Source: Bellilinea sp.
GTDB lineage: Bacteria > Chloroflexota > Anaerolineae > Anaerolineales > Anaerolineaceae
Direction: 5' to 3'
Length of the DNA stretch: 64,000 nucleotides
Assembly: GCA_026003615.1 (NCBI GenBank)
Contig: BPHQ01000001.1
Coordinates: 682,001-746,000, forward strand
In this document: positions 8,868 to 17,862 of the stretch, piece after piece
Layout of the letters: the number at the start of each line of letters is the position of its first letter
Position numbering within the stretch: the stretch's first letter is position 1
Translations under genes and position numbers: made by a program
Notes under the pieces: model-generated
What the model was told of the DNA's origin: nothing
What the model saw: only the letters and a program-made list of their open reading frames with translations
The model's database searches: none

Positions 8868-10823
8868 ATGAGAGAGGTAATCAGTCGCCCGATTCAGGCT
8901 TTATTTGGAAATAAAATCAATAAACTTGAAACCCATACCGCTATCCAAAAGTTGTTGGAGTTGATTCCTGAACCAGCGCTGGTGTATGATCCAGAAGGCA
9001 ACCGGGTTCTTTTTGTCAATAGCGCATTTTTGGTACTTTCAGCCTATTCGCAACAGGAAGTCATTAATGAGAATTTGGAGAATTTACTGGAAAACCCAAC
9101 TCGAGATGAAATCCTCAGGGAAGACATTACTTCGGGATTATTGAGAACGCGTAATCGCCTGGATATACCGGTAGAACTACGTAAAAGCCTGTTGGATCAA
9201 CAAACTGGATATCTTGTCTTGAAGGTGATTCCCCGAACGGATCTTCAATACCTTAGCGGCGACTGGCAAAAACGCTTGATCACCACATTTCAAACAATCC
9301 CACGTCTGGTGGAAATTTCGACGGAAAGATGGATGGAAACCATCCAGCGTTTATTGGAAGTGTTGAAGGGGTTATTTGAAACAAATTTGATCTGCATATA
9401 CCAGGCGGGTGCCGATTTCCCTGAGCTGCGAAAATTAATCAGTCTCGAAGAGTTGACCTTATTCCCGGATACATTACCATCCAGCGATCTGATACGTCTT
9501 TCATCGCCAGTGTTGTGGACACCGGGCAAGCGGATGATTACTCAGTTGCATCGTTCAGCGAGAATTGCCGGTGTTAATTATGTGGCGAGTGTTTCCGTCG
9601 GTAAAGAAAATGCGCTGGAAGGCCTGATTGTTGTAGGAGGCATGGAAACTCAACCGCCGCCTCTGTTGTTAGAGACGATGGAAGTGCTGGCGATTTATGT
9701 TTCTCAGGTGATCAGCCGTTCTGTCTTGGAAGCAAATAATCGGAGAGAAGCAGCTCGAAAAGAATTTCAGCTTCACCTGTATACATCGGTTTATGAAGAA
9801 GTGCAAGAGGGGATATTGGTGGTTAATCCGGATTCGGTGATTATTGAGATCAACCCCGCTGCAGAATTATTGTTTGGTTATACTCGAAATGAGGTTCAGG
9901 GAGAACGGATTGAAAATATCTTAATCACCCCAGATCGTTTTCTACCAGCTCTTGCCAATGTGATGACAACGAAGGCATCAACTTTGCTGGAGAACATTAC
10001 CTTACATCGGCGGAACGGACAAACTTTTGCAGCAGATGTTCGAATCGTACCAATTCAGTACGACAGTCACCTTTCGGGAGTTGTTCTTTTGGTACGGGAT
10101 ATTAGCGAACATGAGCAAATTCTGGCACAGTCTCGCCAGTTAGAACAGCGGGCGTTTTTAGGGGAGTTTATGGGGGTATTTGCCCATGAGGTGCTCAATC
10201 CGATCAATAATATTTCCACCGGATTACAAATCCTATCCCGTCGGCTTGCCAGTGAAAATTCCTTGCAAGACCTGGTAAGTCGTATGGAAAACGATTGTGA
10301 ACGCTTGCATCATCAGATGGAGGCGCTAAAGACCTATGCAAAACCCTATGAACCCAAACAAGAATTGGTGGATATCCCCCAATTGCTGAATCGCATTGTT
10401 GAGCGCTGGCGTCCCAGAATGGAAAGGCTGAATATCCGCCATGTATTCCAATCGGCTGAAAAACTACCCCCGGTGATAGGGGACTGGCGCGCGCTCGATC
10501 AGGTGTTTAACAATCTGATCAGTAATGCAATTGATGCCATGAAAGAGAATGGTGGGGTTTTGAGCGTCAAGGTCAGTCTTTCAACAATGGTCTCCAATCG
10601 TCCACACCTTGAGATTGCCGTTTCAGATAACGGGCCGGGAATTCCGGATGATATTCGAGAAAAAATCTTTGAGCCTTTTGTGACAACCAAAGCCAGTGGT
10701 ACGGGATTGGGCTTGTCCATTACCAAACGAATTGTTACTGCACATCGTGGTAGTATTACATTCAACAGTTACCCCGGGGCTACTGTATTCCGAATCTTTT
10801 TACCCGCCAGCGAGGAAACCTGA
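8868..10823 (+). CDS. NtrB-like cytosolic PAS sensor histidine kinase
   Basis: A 651-residue soluble kinase. PAS domain 1 (about 26-110; [20 protein letters not shown]) is followed by a GAF-like region (about 150-290) and PAS domain 2 (about 305-420; [17 protein letters not shown]). The dimerisation helix carries His440 in [15 protein letters not shown]. The ATPase domain shows [22 protein letters not shown] and [12 protein letters not shown]. The architecture is that of NtrB/AtoS-type kinases that control sigma-54 activators. It sits between rpoN (2-base gap) and such an activator (2-base gap), so the three genes form one operon and this kinase most likely phosphorylates the next gene's product. 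No TM segment suggests an internal signal. Confidence 0.93.
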   Translation: MREVISRPIQALFGNKINKLETHTAIQKLLELIPEPALVYDPEGNRVLFVNSAFLVLSAYSQQEVINENLENLLENPTRDEILREDITSGLLRTRNRLDIPVELRKSLLDQQTGYLVLKVIPRTDLQYLSGDWQKRLITTFQTIPRLVEISTERWMETIQRLLEVLKGLFETNLICIYQAGADFPELRKLISLEELTLFPDTLPSSDLIRLSSPVLWTPGKRMITQLHRSARIAGVNYVASVSVGKENALEGLIVVGGMETQPPPLLLETMEVLAIYVSQVISRSVLEANNRREAARKEFQLHLYTSVYEEVQEGILVVNPDSVIIEINPAAELLFGYTRNEVQGERIENILITPDRFLPALANVMTTKASTLLENITLHRRNGQTFAADVRIVPIQYDSHLSGVVLLVRDISEHEQILAQSRQLEQRAFLGEFMGVFAHEVLNPINNISTGLQILSRRLASENSLQDLVSRMENDCERLHHQMEALKTYAKPYEPKQELVDIPQLLNRIVERWRPRMERLNIRHVFQSAEKLPPVIGDWRALDQVFNNLISNAIDAMKENGGVLSVKVSLSTMVSNRPHLEIAVSDNGPGIPDDIREKIFEPFVTTKASGTGLGLSITKRIVTAHRGSITFNSYPGATVFRIFLPASEET

Positions 10824-10825
10824 AC

Positions 10826-12001
10826 ATGTCCATTACAATCCTTGTCGTTGATGATGAAGCCAATGCGAGAAAAAATATCTCGGATTACTTAACCCCTTTA
10901 GGTTACGAAGTAATCGGTGTGCCGACTCTGAGCGATGCCCGCACATGTCTGCAACGCGGTAATGGGGATGTTGTACTCCTCGACGTGTCTTTACCCGATG
11001 GATACGGGCCGAGTCTGTTGTATGAAATGCAGAACATGCCGTACCGTCCCCCCATTATTATCATCACAGCCCATGGTGATATTGATATGGCAGTGGATGC
11101 GATGAAGAACGGCGCCCACGACTTTTTGACGAAACCCATTCAATTGACCCAATTAGAAAATTCAATTCTAAGAGCCTGCGAAATCGTACAAATGCGCAGA
11201 GAATTGGCTCATTTTCGTCAAAGCCAAAAACAGAGCATTTCTTTTGTGGTTGGCAAAACACCTTCTATGGAATCACTGCTCAGTCAAGCGCAGAAGGCTG
11301 CCCAGGCTCAGGTGTCGGTATTGATTACCGGTGAAACTGGCTCAGGAAAAGAGGTATTGGCGCGGTTTATCCACAGCACAGGTCCGCGCTCGAATAAGCC
11401 CTTTATTGCCATTAATTGTGCTGCAATTCAGCCTACGGTTCTGGAATCGGAACTGTTTGGTTATGAGGCGGGCGCATTTACCAGTGCTGAAAGGCGGAAA
11501 AACGGATTAATGGAAGTGGCGGATGGGGGTATTTTGTTTTTGGATGAAATTTCTTCTATGCCGCTGGATATTCAAGCAAAGTTACTGAGAGCTATTGAAG
11601 AGCATGCTTTCCGTCGAGTGGGCGGAACGAATTTGATTCAGGTGGATGTTCAGGTGCTGGCCGCCTCAAACCGAAACTTAAAAGAGATGATTCAAGAAGG
11701 TAGTTTCCGTCAGGATTTGTACTACCGGCTCAAGGTGGTGGATTTACACCTGCCGCCCCTCCGTGAAAGGAAGATGGATATTCCTGAACTGGTTGGCTTC
11801 TTTATTCGGCAGTATAAATCCAAATTGGGGGTCAACGTGGATGATATTACTCCGCGGGCAATGCAGGCACTGATTGAGTATGATTGGCCTGGCAATATTC
11901 GTGAGTTGAGTCATGCCATTGAACGTGCCATGCTCTTTTGTGAGGGACGGGCAATTGATCTACCGGATTTACCGGCAGATATTGCGCGTCTGAAGGGATA
12001 A
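10826..12001 (+). CDS. Sigma-54-dependent response regulator without a DNA-binding domain
   Basis: A 391-residue NtrC-class activator. The receiver domain (1-120) has phospho-acceptor Asp53 (VVLLDVSLPDG). The AAA+ domain shows Walker A GETGSGKE (169-176), the sigma-54 contact loop GAFTSA (216-221) and Walker B ILFLDE (236-241). The protein ends at LPDLPADIARLKG, directly after the AAA+ lid helices (YDWPGNIRELSHAIERA), so the usual Fis-type HTH is absent. The loop carries Ser where GAFTGA has Gly. FlgR of Helicobacter is a known activator that also lacks the DNA-binding domain and works from solution. A near-consensus sigma-54 promoter starts nine bases after its stop. Confidence 0.93.
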   Translation: MSITILVVDDEANARKNISDYLTPLGYEVIGVPTLSDARTCLQRGNGDVVLLDVSLPDGYGPSLLYEMQNMPYRPPIIIITAHGDIDMAVDAMKNGAHDFLTKPIQLTQLENSILRACEIVQMRRELAHFRQSQKQSISFVVGKTPSMESLLSQAQKAAQAQVSVLITGETGSGKEVLARFIHSTGPRSNKPFIAINCAAIQPTVLESELFGYEAGAFTSAERRKNGLMEVADGGILFLDEISSMPLDIQAKLLRAIEEHAFRRVGGTNLIQVDVQVLAASNRNLKEMIQEGSFRQDLYYRLKVVDLHLPPLRERKMDIPELVGFFIRQYKSKLGVNVDDITPRAMQALIEYDWPGNIRELSHAIERAMLFCEGRAIDLPDLPADIARLKG

Positions 12002-12009
12002 GCATTTTC

Positions 12010-12025
12010 TGGCACAATTCTTGCA
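12010..12025 (+). promoter_or_regulatory. Sigma-54 promoter of the TPR/protease operon
   Basis: TGGCACAATTCTTGCA has the exact GG-N10-GC spacing and near-perfect TGGCAC and TTGCA boxes. It lies 38 bases before the chosen ATG of the small membrane protein. The TTG at 12021 that would lengthen that protein lies inside the -12 box, so it cannot be the start on this transcript. Confidence 0.85.
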
Positions 12026-12062
12026 TCCTACCCTTCCAGCAGAGATCAATGGGAGGAAGGGT

Positions 12063-12392
12063 ATGATGATTTTTGAAATGACCAGAAATGACTTTTTGTT
12101 GACCACGGCTGGGGTTGCTTTGGCACTTGGCGTTGTCATGTGGTTGATCGGCGTGATTGTGCTGGTCAGTCGGGTATTGGGTGGAGAAATCAAGCGTATC
12201 GCCGAACAGACTGCTCGTTTGGCTCAAAAAGGAATAGCCGAAGAGGTTGCCGGTTTGATTGGTAACGCTTCCGGGCTGATCGAATCGCTCAATCAATTAG
12301 TTCGCACGACAGCCGGTATCGGCGTGTTTCTAATCATTGCTGGGATGTTGATGATTGCAGCTGCCTTTGGGCTTGCATTTCAAATCCAGTAA
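12063..12392 (+). CDS. Small two-TM protein under sigma-54 control, unknown function
   Basis: A 109-residue protein with two hydrophobic segments: about residues 12-37 (TAGVALALGVVMWLIGVIVL) and 82-105 (GIGVFLIIAGMLMIAAAFGL). Between them is an amphipathic, helix-forming cytoplasmic or extracytoplasmic stretch (GGEIKRIAEQTARLAQKG, then EEVAGLIGNASGLIESL). I recognise no family. The start is the ATG at 12063, six bases after GGGAGG and downstream of the sigma-54 promoter. It is first in an operon with the giant TPR protein and the caspase-like protease, so it may be their membrane partner, anchor or substrate. That role is inference only. Confidence 0.8.
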   Translation: MMIFEMTRNDFLLTTAGVALALGVVMWLIGVIVLVSRVLGGEIKRIAEQTARLAQKGIAEEVAGLIGNASGLIESLNQLVRTTAGIGVFLIIAGMLMIAAAFGLAFQIQ

Positions 12393-12435
12393 TCTTACTC
12401 CCCGCCTTCTCCAAACCCCAAAAAAAGGAGCCCCT

Positions 12436-15400
12436 ATGCCTTCAGCAGATCTCCTTGAATTTTTAAGAACCAGCCTGCCCGTGGAAGATGTACTGGTCGT
12501 TTTTTCGGCTTTGAAAAGAGACCATCTTGTGTGGGAAGCGATACAGAATAGCTCAACGAATCCGTGGTGGAGTTCTGAGTATAAGACCAAAGAAGACTGG
12601 CAGCCTGCCAATCTGGTTTTGAGGATTTTAAACAGTCGAATGGAATTGGCTGCATTACAGGGTGACCATTTTCCCTCCATTGAGCCTTCCATTCGAAAAA
12701 AGGCTTTGGAAACTTTTGAAAGTTTACTGCGCAATACCTCAAAACCGCACAATTTACGCGAGGCAGGTTTGATTGCCCTGGCATTACGGGAGCGTCGGCG
12801 AAAAACTCAAACATGGCTTGGTTTGATGGACGAGTTGAAATCTATCCATCTGAAGAACAAAAATTCACTGATGGAGTTGTGGAAAACACCTCTTCTTTGT
12901 TTGTTTGGCTTGATTCCTGATCGGGATGACTTTTTGAAGGCGCTCTTGAGCAAAGAGGATTTTTGGCTTTCCAAAAGGTGGATAACTCACATCTTGTTGG
13001 GAAATCCTTTGGGGGAAGACGAAATCAAACACCTGTTCATGATGATCATGGCTGAGATTCCTCTTTCTCAACAGGTTGAGTGGCTTGTTTATCTCAAAGC
13101 GTATGATGAACCCCAACTGGCTGAATGGCTGGCAAATCAGATACTACGTGAGAATCGCTTGAAAACCGGCAGTTTGACCAGTACCGATTTGGAGACTTTG
13201 CGTCAAAAATCGTGGGTCGAGCTTGCTGGTGAGGCGCTGGAGTTACAATGGACAGCCACATTACATCAGATTGCCGGACATCCTGCTCAATCAGAATTAT
13301 TCCTGAGCCGATCGAAAAATTTATTACAACACTGGCTGGGGGGAATAACATTGCAATTGATTTCGGTTCTAAAGAGCGATGGAAAAACCACCGAAACATT
13401 GTGGGATGAGTTAGAACCACTGCTCAGTACTCAACCCTTGCCCGAAACCTTGATGGAAGAAGCCGTGTGGGTTAAACCGCCCCTTTCGCTCATGCGGCGA
13501 TTGAACGAATTCAACTTGCCGGTGCTGGTTCAGGTGTTTTTGAAAGGGAGTGGAGCAGCACTGGCAGAGAGAAAAGGGGAACGAGATGTTATTAAAGAGG
13601 CTGTTCAAGAATGGTTAAAGCAGCAACACTATGAAGGGAATCTTTTAGGGGGACAGTTTGTCTTTGAATATTCACCTTTTGAACTGCTGGAAGTTTTAGA
13701 GCGGCTGAGTTTGTTTCAAGAAGCTCTGGAGGTGGCTCAAGTTTTCTTAAAGCAACGGGTGAAAGATGTTTCGTTGCTGACTTGGACGGCACAACTAGCC
13801 CACCGCCTCGGTCAGTACGAGACCGCTGTCAAGCTTATCCGCGAGGCTATCTTATTGGACGAAACCAACCCCGAACATTATCGGGTTTTTGCAAAAATGC
13901 TTGAAGACCGGAATGAATGGGAAACGGCGTTGAAAATCCGCCAGGAAATCCTGAATCGTTTTGAAGGCGTATCCATCGAAGACCGGTTAAACCTGGTGAT
14001 CTGCGCCATTGGAGGAAAGGAATATGATCTTGCGGTACAAGCCTGCCAGCAAATTCTTGAACAGGATAGCGATCAGGGACAGGCGCATACTTTGTTGGGT
14101 ATGGCACAATTTGGGCAGGGAAAGTTGGAAGAAGCTCAAAACAGCCTGACGAAGGCAACCTTGTTGATACCGGAAGATCCCAAACCATGGCTTGAACTGG
14201 CTCGATTGTATGATCACTTTGGTGATCCTCAACGAGCGTTGGAAACTTTGAGGGCAGCTTTATTGAATGTACCCGACTCGGCTGAATTGAATCTTGCGAT
14301 GGGGAGGTCTTGCCTGGCTAATGGACTTTCAGCAGAGGCCTTGCCTTACCTAAAACAGTCTGCCCGGCTGGCACCCGAGTCAGATGAGGTGGCTTTGACT
14401 TTGATCAAGACACTTGCCTCGCTTGGTTATCTAAAAGAAGCGTTGGAAGTAGCCGAAAGAGCCCGCTTGAAGTGGCCATCCCATCCGGAGCTGGCCCATG
14501 AACACGGCTGGATTTTATTGCAGGAAGGGGAGGTCAACGAAGGAATTGCAATCTTGGAGGTGGCAAATCAGTTTGAAGGAGCAAAACCGGAATGGTTTGT
14601 TGAGTATGCCAGGGTTTTGTTAAATGGTTTGGAATTGAAACGGGCGATCAATCCACCAAATGTACCGGTGGGGATTTTGGTGAAGGCTCAAAAAGCACTT
14701 CAGCGGGTCTTAAAGGAATCACCAGATCATTTTGAAGCGCTGTTACTCAAATCGGAGATCCATTTGAATTTGCGGGAATGGGAACAGGCTTTACCCGGAT
14801 TTCAGCGGTTGATTGAATTTGAACAGGCTGCGTTGCCCGAATGGTATTGGCGAATCCAATCTGGGCTTGGGGTGATTGCTTTTCATTCAGGTGAAAATGC
14901 AATGGCGCTGGCTGCTTTACAAAATGCCAGTCAGGCTTTTCCTGAAAATATCGAAATCAAGAAGTTGCTTGCTGAAGTATATTACCGGCTCAACCTCAAC
15001 GACTCAGCCTTCGAGGTGGCTCAACAAGTGAGGAAGCTCCAACCGAATAGCGCAGATGATTTGATTTGGTACGCAGACTTGATGGAACGCTTAAACGAAA
15101 TTCAACAAAGTATTGAGGCTATTCAAACCCTAAAGCAGTTGGATCCCCAAGAAGTAAATTATGCTCTGAACCTGGCAAGACTTTGGATGAAAAACGGTAA
15201 TCAAGGAGAGGCTGGCGAAGAACTGAGATCATTGTTATTGAATCATCATATTCTGCCAGACCAACTAAAAACAATGGCAGAGATAGCCCTGAAAATCGGC
15301 GACATGGAATTGGCGAAGAAGAGCCTTGAAAAAGCCATTCAACTTGGGCATGAACCAGATTACTTCCTCCACTTCCACCTGGCTTTGTTGTATCGGCGGA

Positions 15401-17862
15401 TAGGCGAGGTCGAGGCTGCCAATCAAGCCCTGCATACCGCGCTTACCATCAATCCAAACGCGGCAGAGGCTTATATTTTCCAAAGCGAATTGCAAAAGAT
15501 GATGCAACGGCCACAGGCAGCCATAGCTTCTTTGGAGAAGGCTCTAAGAATTTGTGAAACTCAAAGCGGGAGAGAATTGGATGATTCCAGCGAAGAAGAT
15601 CATTTGCTCTGGGGTTACGAGCCGGCAACCGCATTTATGGTACATCGTCTTTTTGTGCCATTATGTTTGGAAGCAGGTGAGTTGAATCTGGCTTTCTACC
15701 ATGCCGAAAGTGCATTGCGCGTTTGTCCGTCCTCGCTGGAAATGGCATATCAGGTAGCCGATCTTGCACGCCGGCTGCTTAACTCGGAACGGTCAATGCA
15801 ATTGATGAATGTGGTTGAACAAAGCCTTCCTGTTGGTTGCTTCACCAGTTTCACCAGCGAGGAGGAAGCAGAATGGTTGGCTGGGCTGCATGCTTTTCAA
15901 GCTGAAAGTCAACTTGAAGCCGGTGATTTGATAGAAGCAGAAAAAACCATTCAGAAAGGTCTTGTCCATCAACCGGATCATCTTCACCTCAAGGCTGTTC
16001 GCAGCCGTCTAAATGCGAAAAGAGGCAAATTTACCGAAGGGCTCAATGAATTCCACCAGGTTTTATCGAGGATCGAGACAGAAAAAAGCACAATCATTCA
16101 TGAGGGAAAACCGGCGGTTTTATTGACCTTAAGTGAGGCCGCTTTTGATCTGATGGAATGGCCGGAAGGTATTCGATTGGCGGAAAGATACCTTCAGGAA
16201 CACGAAAATGAACCTGCTGCTTATTTATGTTACGCTAAGGGAATTATTCGGGCGTTGGAGTGGCAAAGGCTGAGTCAGATATTGGGGATTGTAAGCCACG
16301 CTCTCAGGCCAGGGGACTTACCGGAACTTCACCGCCTAGCCAAAGAAATGCTGGAAAGAACATCCCGGATGACTCGCTCTCGTTTGGTGGATCATTGGGT
16401 GGCAAGGGCTGAGGCATTAATTCACCCGGATCACCATCGGATTCAAGACTTGAGTGCTTTTGCCACAACGGATGAAGATTTTGCATGGCTGGTGGAGGCA
16501 CATTTGCGCGGTAATAACCCCAGCGGTGCAATGCAAATGGCTGAAATTTGGCGACAGCACCCCTTCGTTCAAATGCTGGCGGCACTGGTTTGGGAGGATG
16601 AAGATGGCGAGCGAGCCCTGGATTACGCTCGACATGCCGTCGAACAGGCACCTTTTCATCCAGTTTATCAGGTTGTGTTAGCAAGAGAAGCTATTAAGAA
16701 TCAGGATTATGCTCAGGCTTTTGAAGCCATTGAGATTGCACTGGGAATTTGGGAAAACGAGATCAATTGGCACATTATGGCAGCGGATCTTGCCGAACGA
16801 TGTGGAGAGTTGGTGTCTAGCCGTCTCCACCTGGAAAAAGCATTGGGGCTCAGTCCAAAGGATTACGAATTGCTCATCAGACTTGTCCAACATTATTTGA
16901 TTACCAGTAATTTTGATCAGGCGATTCAACTGCTTCAAAGCGTCCTTGATACTTATGGTGAACGCAGTGAAATCTGGTTATTGATGGCACGTGCCTTGCA
17001 AGGGTGTAAGGACGAAAAAGCCGCCTTACGGGCTGCAGAAAAGGCTGCAGAATTGGATGAGACCAATGGAAAAGCATGGATTACAGCGGGGGAAATTGCA
17101 CTCCAGTTGGGTGACGAGAATAAAGTGATGTATTTCGCGCGGCAGGCAGAAAAAATAGCTCCCACAGAGGCAGGCACTCGTTTGCTAACGGTGAAAATCC
17201 TGATTCGTCAGGGACAGCTGCGCGAGGCTTTGGCTGAATTGAATCGAGCAATAGAGGAAATTCCCGGCCAGTGGGAACTGGAGTTTGAACGCGCAAAGTT
17301 GATTGCCGATATGCAAGGAATGGCAGCGGCTCAGGAACTGCTTCAGAAGTTGGTTTTGAACTACCCGGAGAATGAGCAAATTTTATGGCTCTATGCACAA
17401 ACCTGTTTGAAAACCGGAAAAATCAAACTGGCAGAACAAAGTGGTTTACAGGTCTTAAAACTAAACCCGGGCAATGTGGAGATCCATCGGTTATTAGCGG
17501 AAGTGTTCGAAGATCAGGGTCAATTGGATCGAGCAGTATTCCATTTGAGCGAAGCCATTCGACTTCAACCGACTCATCTGGAAACTTACCTGAAACTTGG
17601 AGAAGTGTACACAATCCGAAGGGAATTCAATAAAGCGTTAGCAATTTATCAGCAGGCAATTCAGCTTGCCCCGCAAGATTATCGCCCGTATTATTACTCC
17701 GCACTGGTTTTGCGGGATGGCAAAGACTATCCCGGTGCCGAAGTAATGTTGCGAAAGGCAGCCGAGCTGGCGCCAGAAGATGTCAATATTCGCCGTCAAC
17801 TTGGTGCAATCATTGCACTGAATCTGGTTCATCATGGACAGGAGGCGAAAACATGCCTGTAA
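12436..17862 (+). CDS. Giant TPR-repeat protein (1808 residues)
   Basis: A very long cytosolic protein with no signal peptide. The first ~420 residues are helical and unassigned. From about residue 430 to the end it is an almost unbroken array of tetratricopeptide repeats (for example AHTLLGMAQFGQGKLEEAQN, then PWLELARLYDHFGDPQRALE; late repeats EIHRLLAEVFEDQGQLDRAV and TYLKLGEVYTIRREFNKALA). I estimate around 30 repeats. TPR arrays bind other proteins, so a scaffold or sensor role is likely. The start is the ATG at 12436, five bases after AAAAAAGGAG; an in-frame upstream start would overlap the previous gene. It overlaps the protease gene by 10 bases. Confidence 0.88.
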   Translation: MPSADLLEFLRTSLPVEDVLVVFSALKRDHLVWEAIQNSSTNPWWSSEYKTKEDWQPANLVLRILNSRMELAALQGDHFPSIEPSIRKKALETFESLLRNTSKPHNLREAGLIALALRERRRKTQTWLGLMDELKSIHLKNKNSLMELWKTPLLCLFGLIPDRDDFLKALLSKEDFWLSKRWITHILLGNPLGEDEIKHLFMMIMAEIPLSQQVEWLVYLKAYDEPQLAEWLANQILRENRLKTGSLTSTDLETLRQKSWVELAGEALELQWTATLHQIAGHPAQSELFLSRSKNLLQHWLGGITLQLISVLKSDGKTTETLWDELEPLLSTQPLPETLMEEAVWVKPPLSLMRRLNEFNLPVLVQVFLKGSGAALAERKGERDVIKEAVQEWLKQQHYEGNLLGGQFVFEYSPFELLEVLERLSLFQEALEVAQVFLKQRVKDVSLLTWTAQLAHRLGQYETAVKLIREAILLDETNPEHYRVFAKMLEDRNEWETALKIRQEILNRFEGVSIEDRLNLVICAIGGKEYDLAVQACQQILEQDSDQGQAHTLLGMAQFGQGKLEEAQNSLTKATLLIPEDPKPWLELARLYDHFGDPQRALETLRAALLNVPDSAELNLAMGRSCLANGLSAEALPYLKQSARLAPESDEVALTLIKTLASLGYLKEALEVAERARLKWPSHPELAHEHGWILLQEGEVNEGIAILEVANQFEGAKPEWFVEYARVLLNGLELKRAINPPNVPVGILVKAQKALQRVLKESPDHFEALLLKSEIHLNLREWEQALPGFQRLIEFEQAALPEWYWRIQSGLGVIAFHSGENAMALAALQNASQAFPENIEIKKLLAEVYYRLNLNDSAFEVAQQVRKLQPNSADDLIWYADLMERLNEIQQSIEAIQTLKQLDPQEVNYALNLARLWMKNGNQGEAGEELRSLLLNHHILPDQLKTMAEIALKIGDMELAKKSLEKAIQLGHEPDYFLHFHLALLYRRIGEVEAANQALHTALTINPNAAEAYIFQSELQKMMQRPQAAIASLEKALRICETQSGRELDDSSEEDHLLWGYEPATAFMVHRLFVPLCLEAGELNLAFYHAESALRVCPSSLEMAYQVADLARRLLNSERSMQLMNVVEQSLPVGCFTSFTSEEEAEWLAGLHAFQAESQLEAGDLIEAEKTIQKGLVHQPDHLHLKAVRSRLNAKRGKFTEGLNEFHQVLSRIETEKSTIIHEGKPAVLLTLSEAAFDLMEWPEGIRLAERYLQEHENEPAAYLCYAKGIIRALEWQRLSQILGIVSHALRPGDLPELHRLAKEMLERTSRMTRSRLVDHWVARAEALIHPDHHRIQDLSAFATTDEDFAWLVEAHLRGNNPSGAMQMAEIWRQHPFVQMLAALVWEDEDGERALDYARHAVEQAPFHPVYQVVLAREAIKNQDYAQAFEAIEIALGIWENEINWHIMAADLAERCGELVSSRLHLEKALGLSPKDYELLIRLVQHYLITSNFDQAIQLLQSVLDTYGERSEIWLLMARALQGCKDEKAALRAAEKAAELDETNGKAWITAGEIALQLGDENKVMYFARQAEKIAPTEAGTRLLTVKILIRQGQLREALAELNRAIEEIPGQWELEFERAKLIADMQGMAAAQELLQKLVLNYPENEQILWLYAQTCLKTGKIKLAEQSGLQVLKLNPGNVEIHRLLAEVFEDQGQLDRAVFHLSEAIRLQPTHLETYLKLGEVYTIRREFNKALAIYQQAIQLAPQDYRPYYYSALVLRDGKDYPGAEVMLRKAAELAPEDVNIRRQLGAIIALNLVHHGQEAKTCL

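Noticed and set aside
12021-12062. TTG start giving a longer small membrane protein
   Set aside because: The TTG is inside the -12 box of the sigma-54 promoter, so it would not be transcribed; the ATG at 12063 has a good SD.
11847-12296. Minus-strand frame of 149 codons across the activator end and sigma-54 promoter
   Set aside because: It is antisense to two supported genes and a promoter and its residues do not look protein-like.
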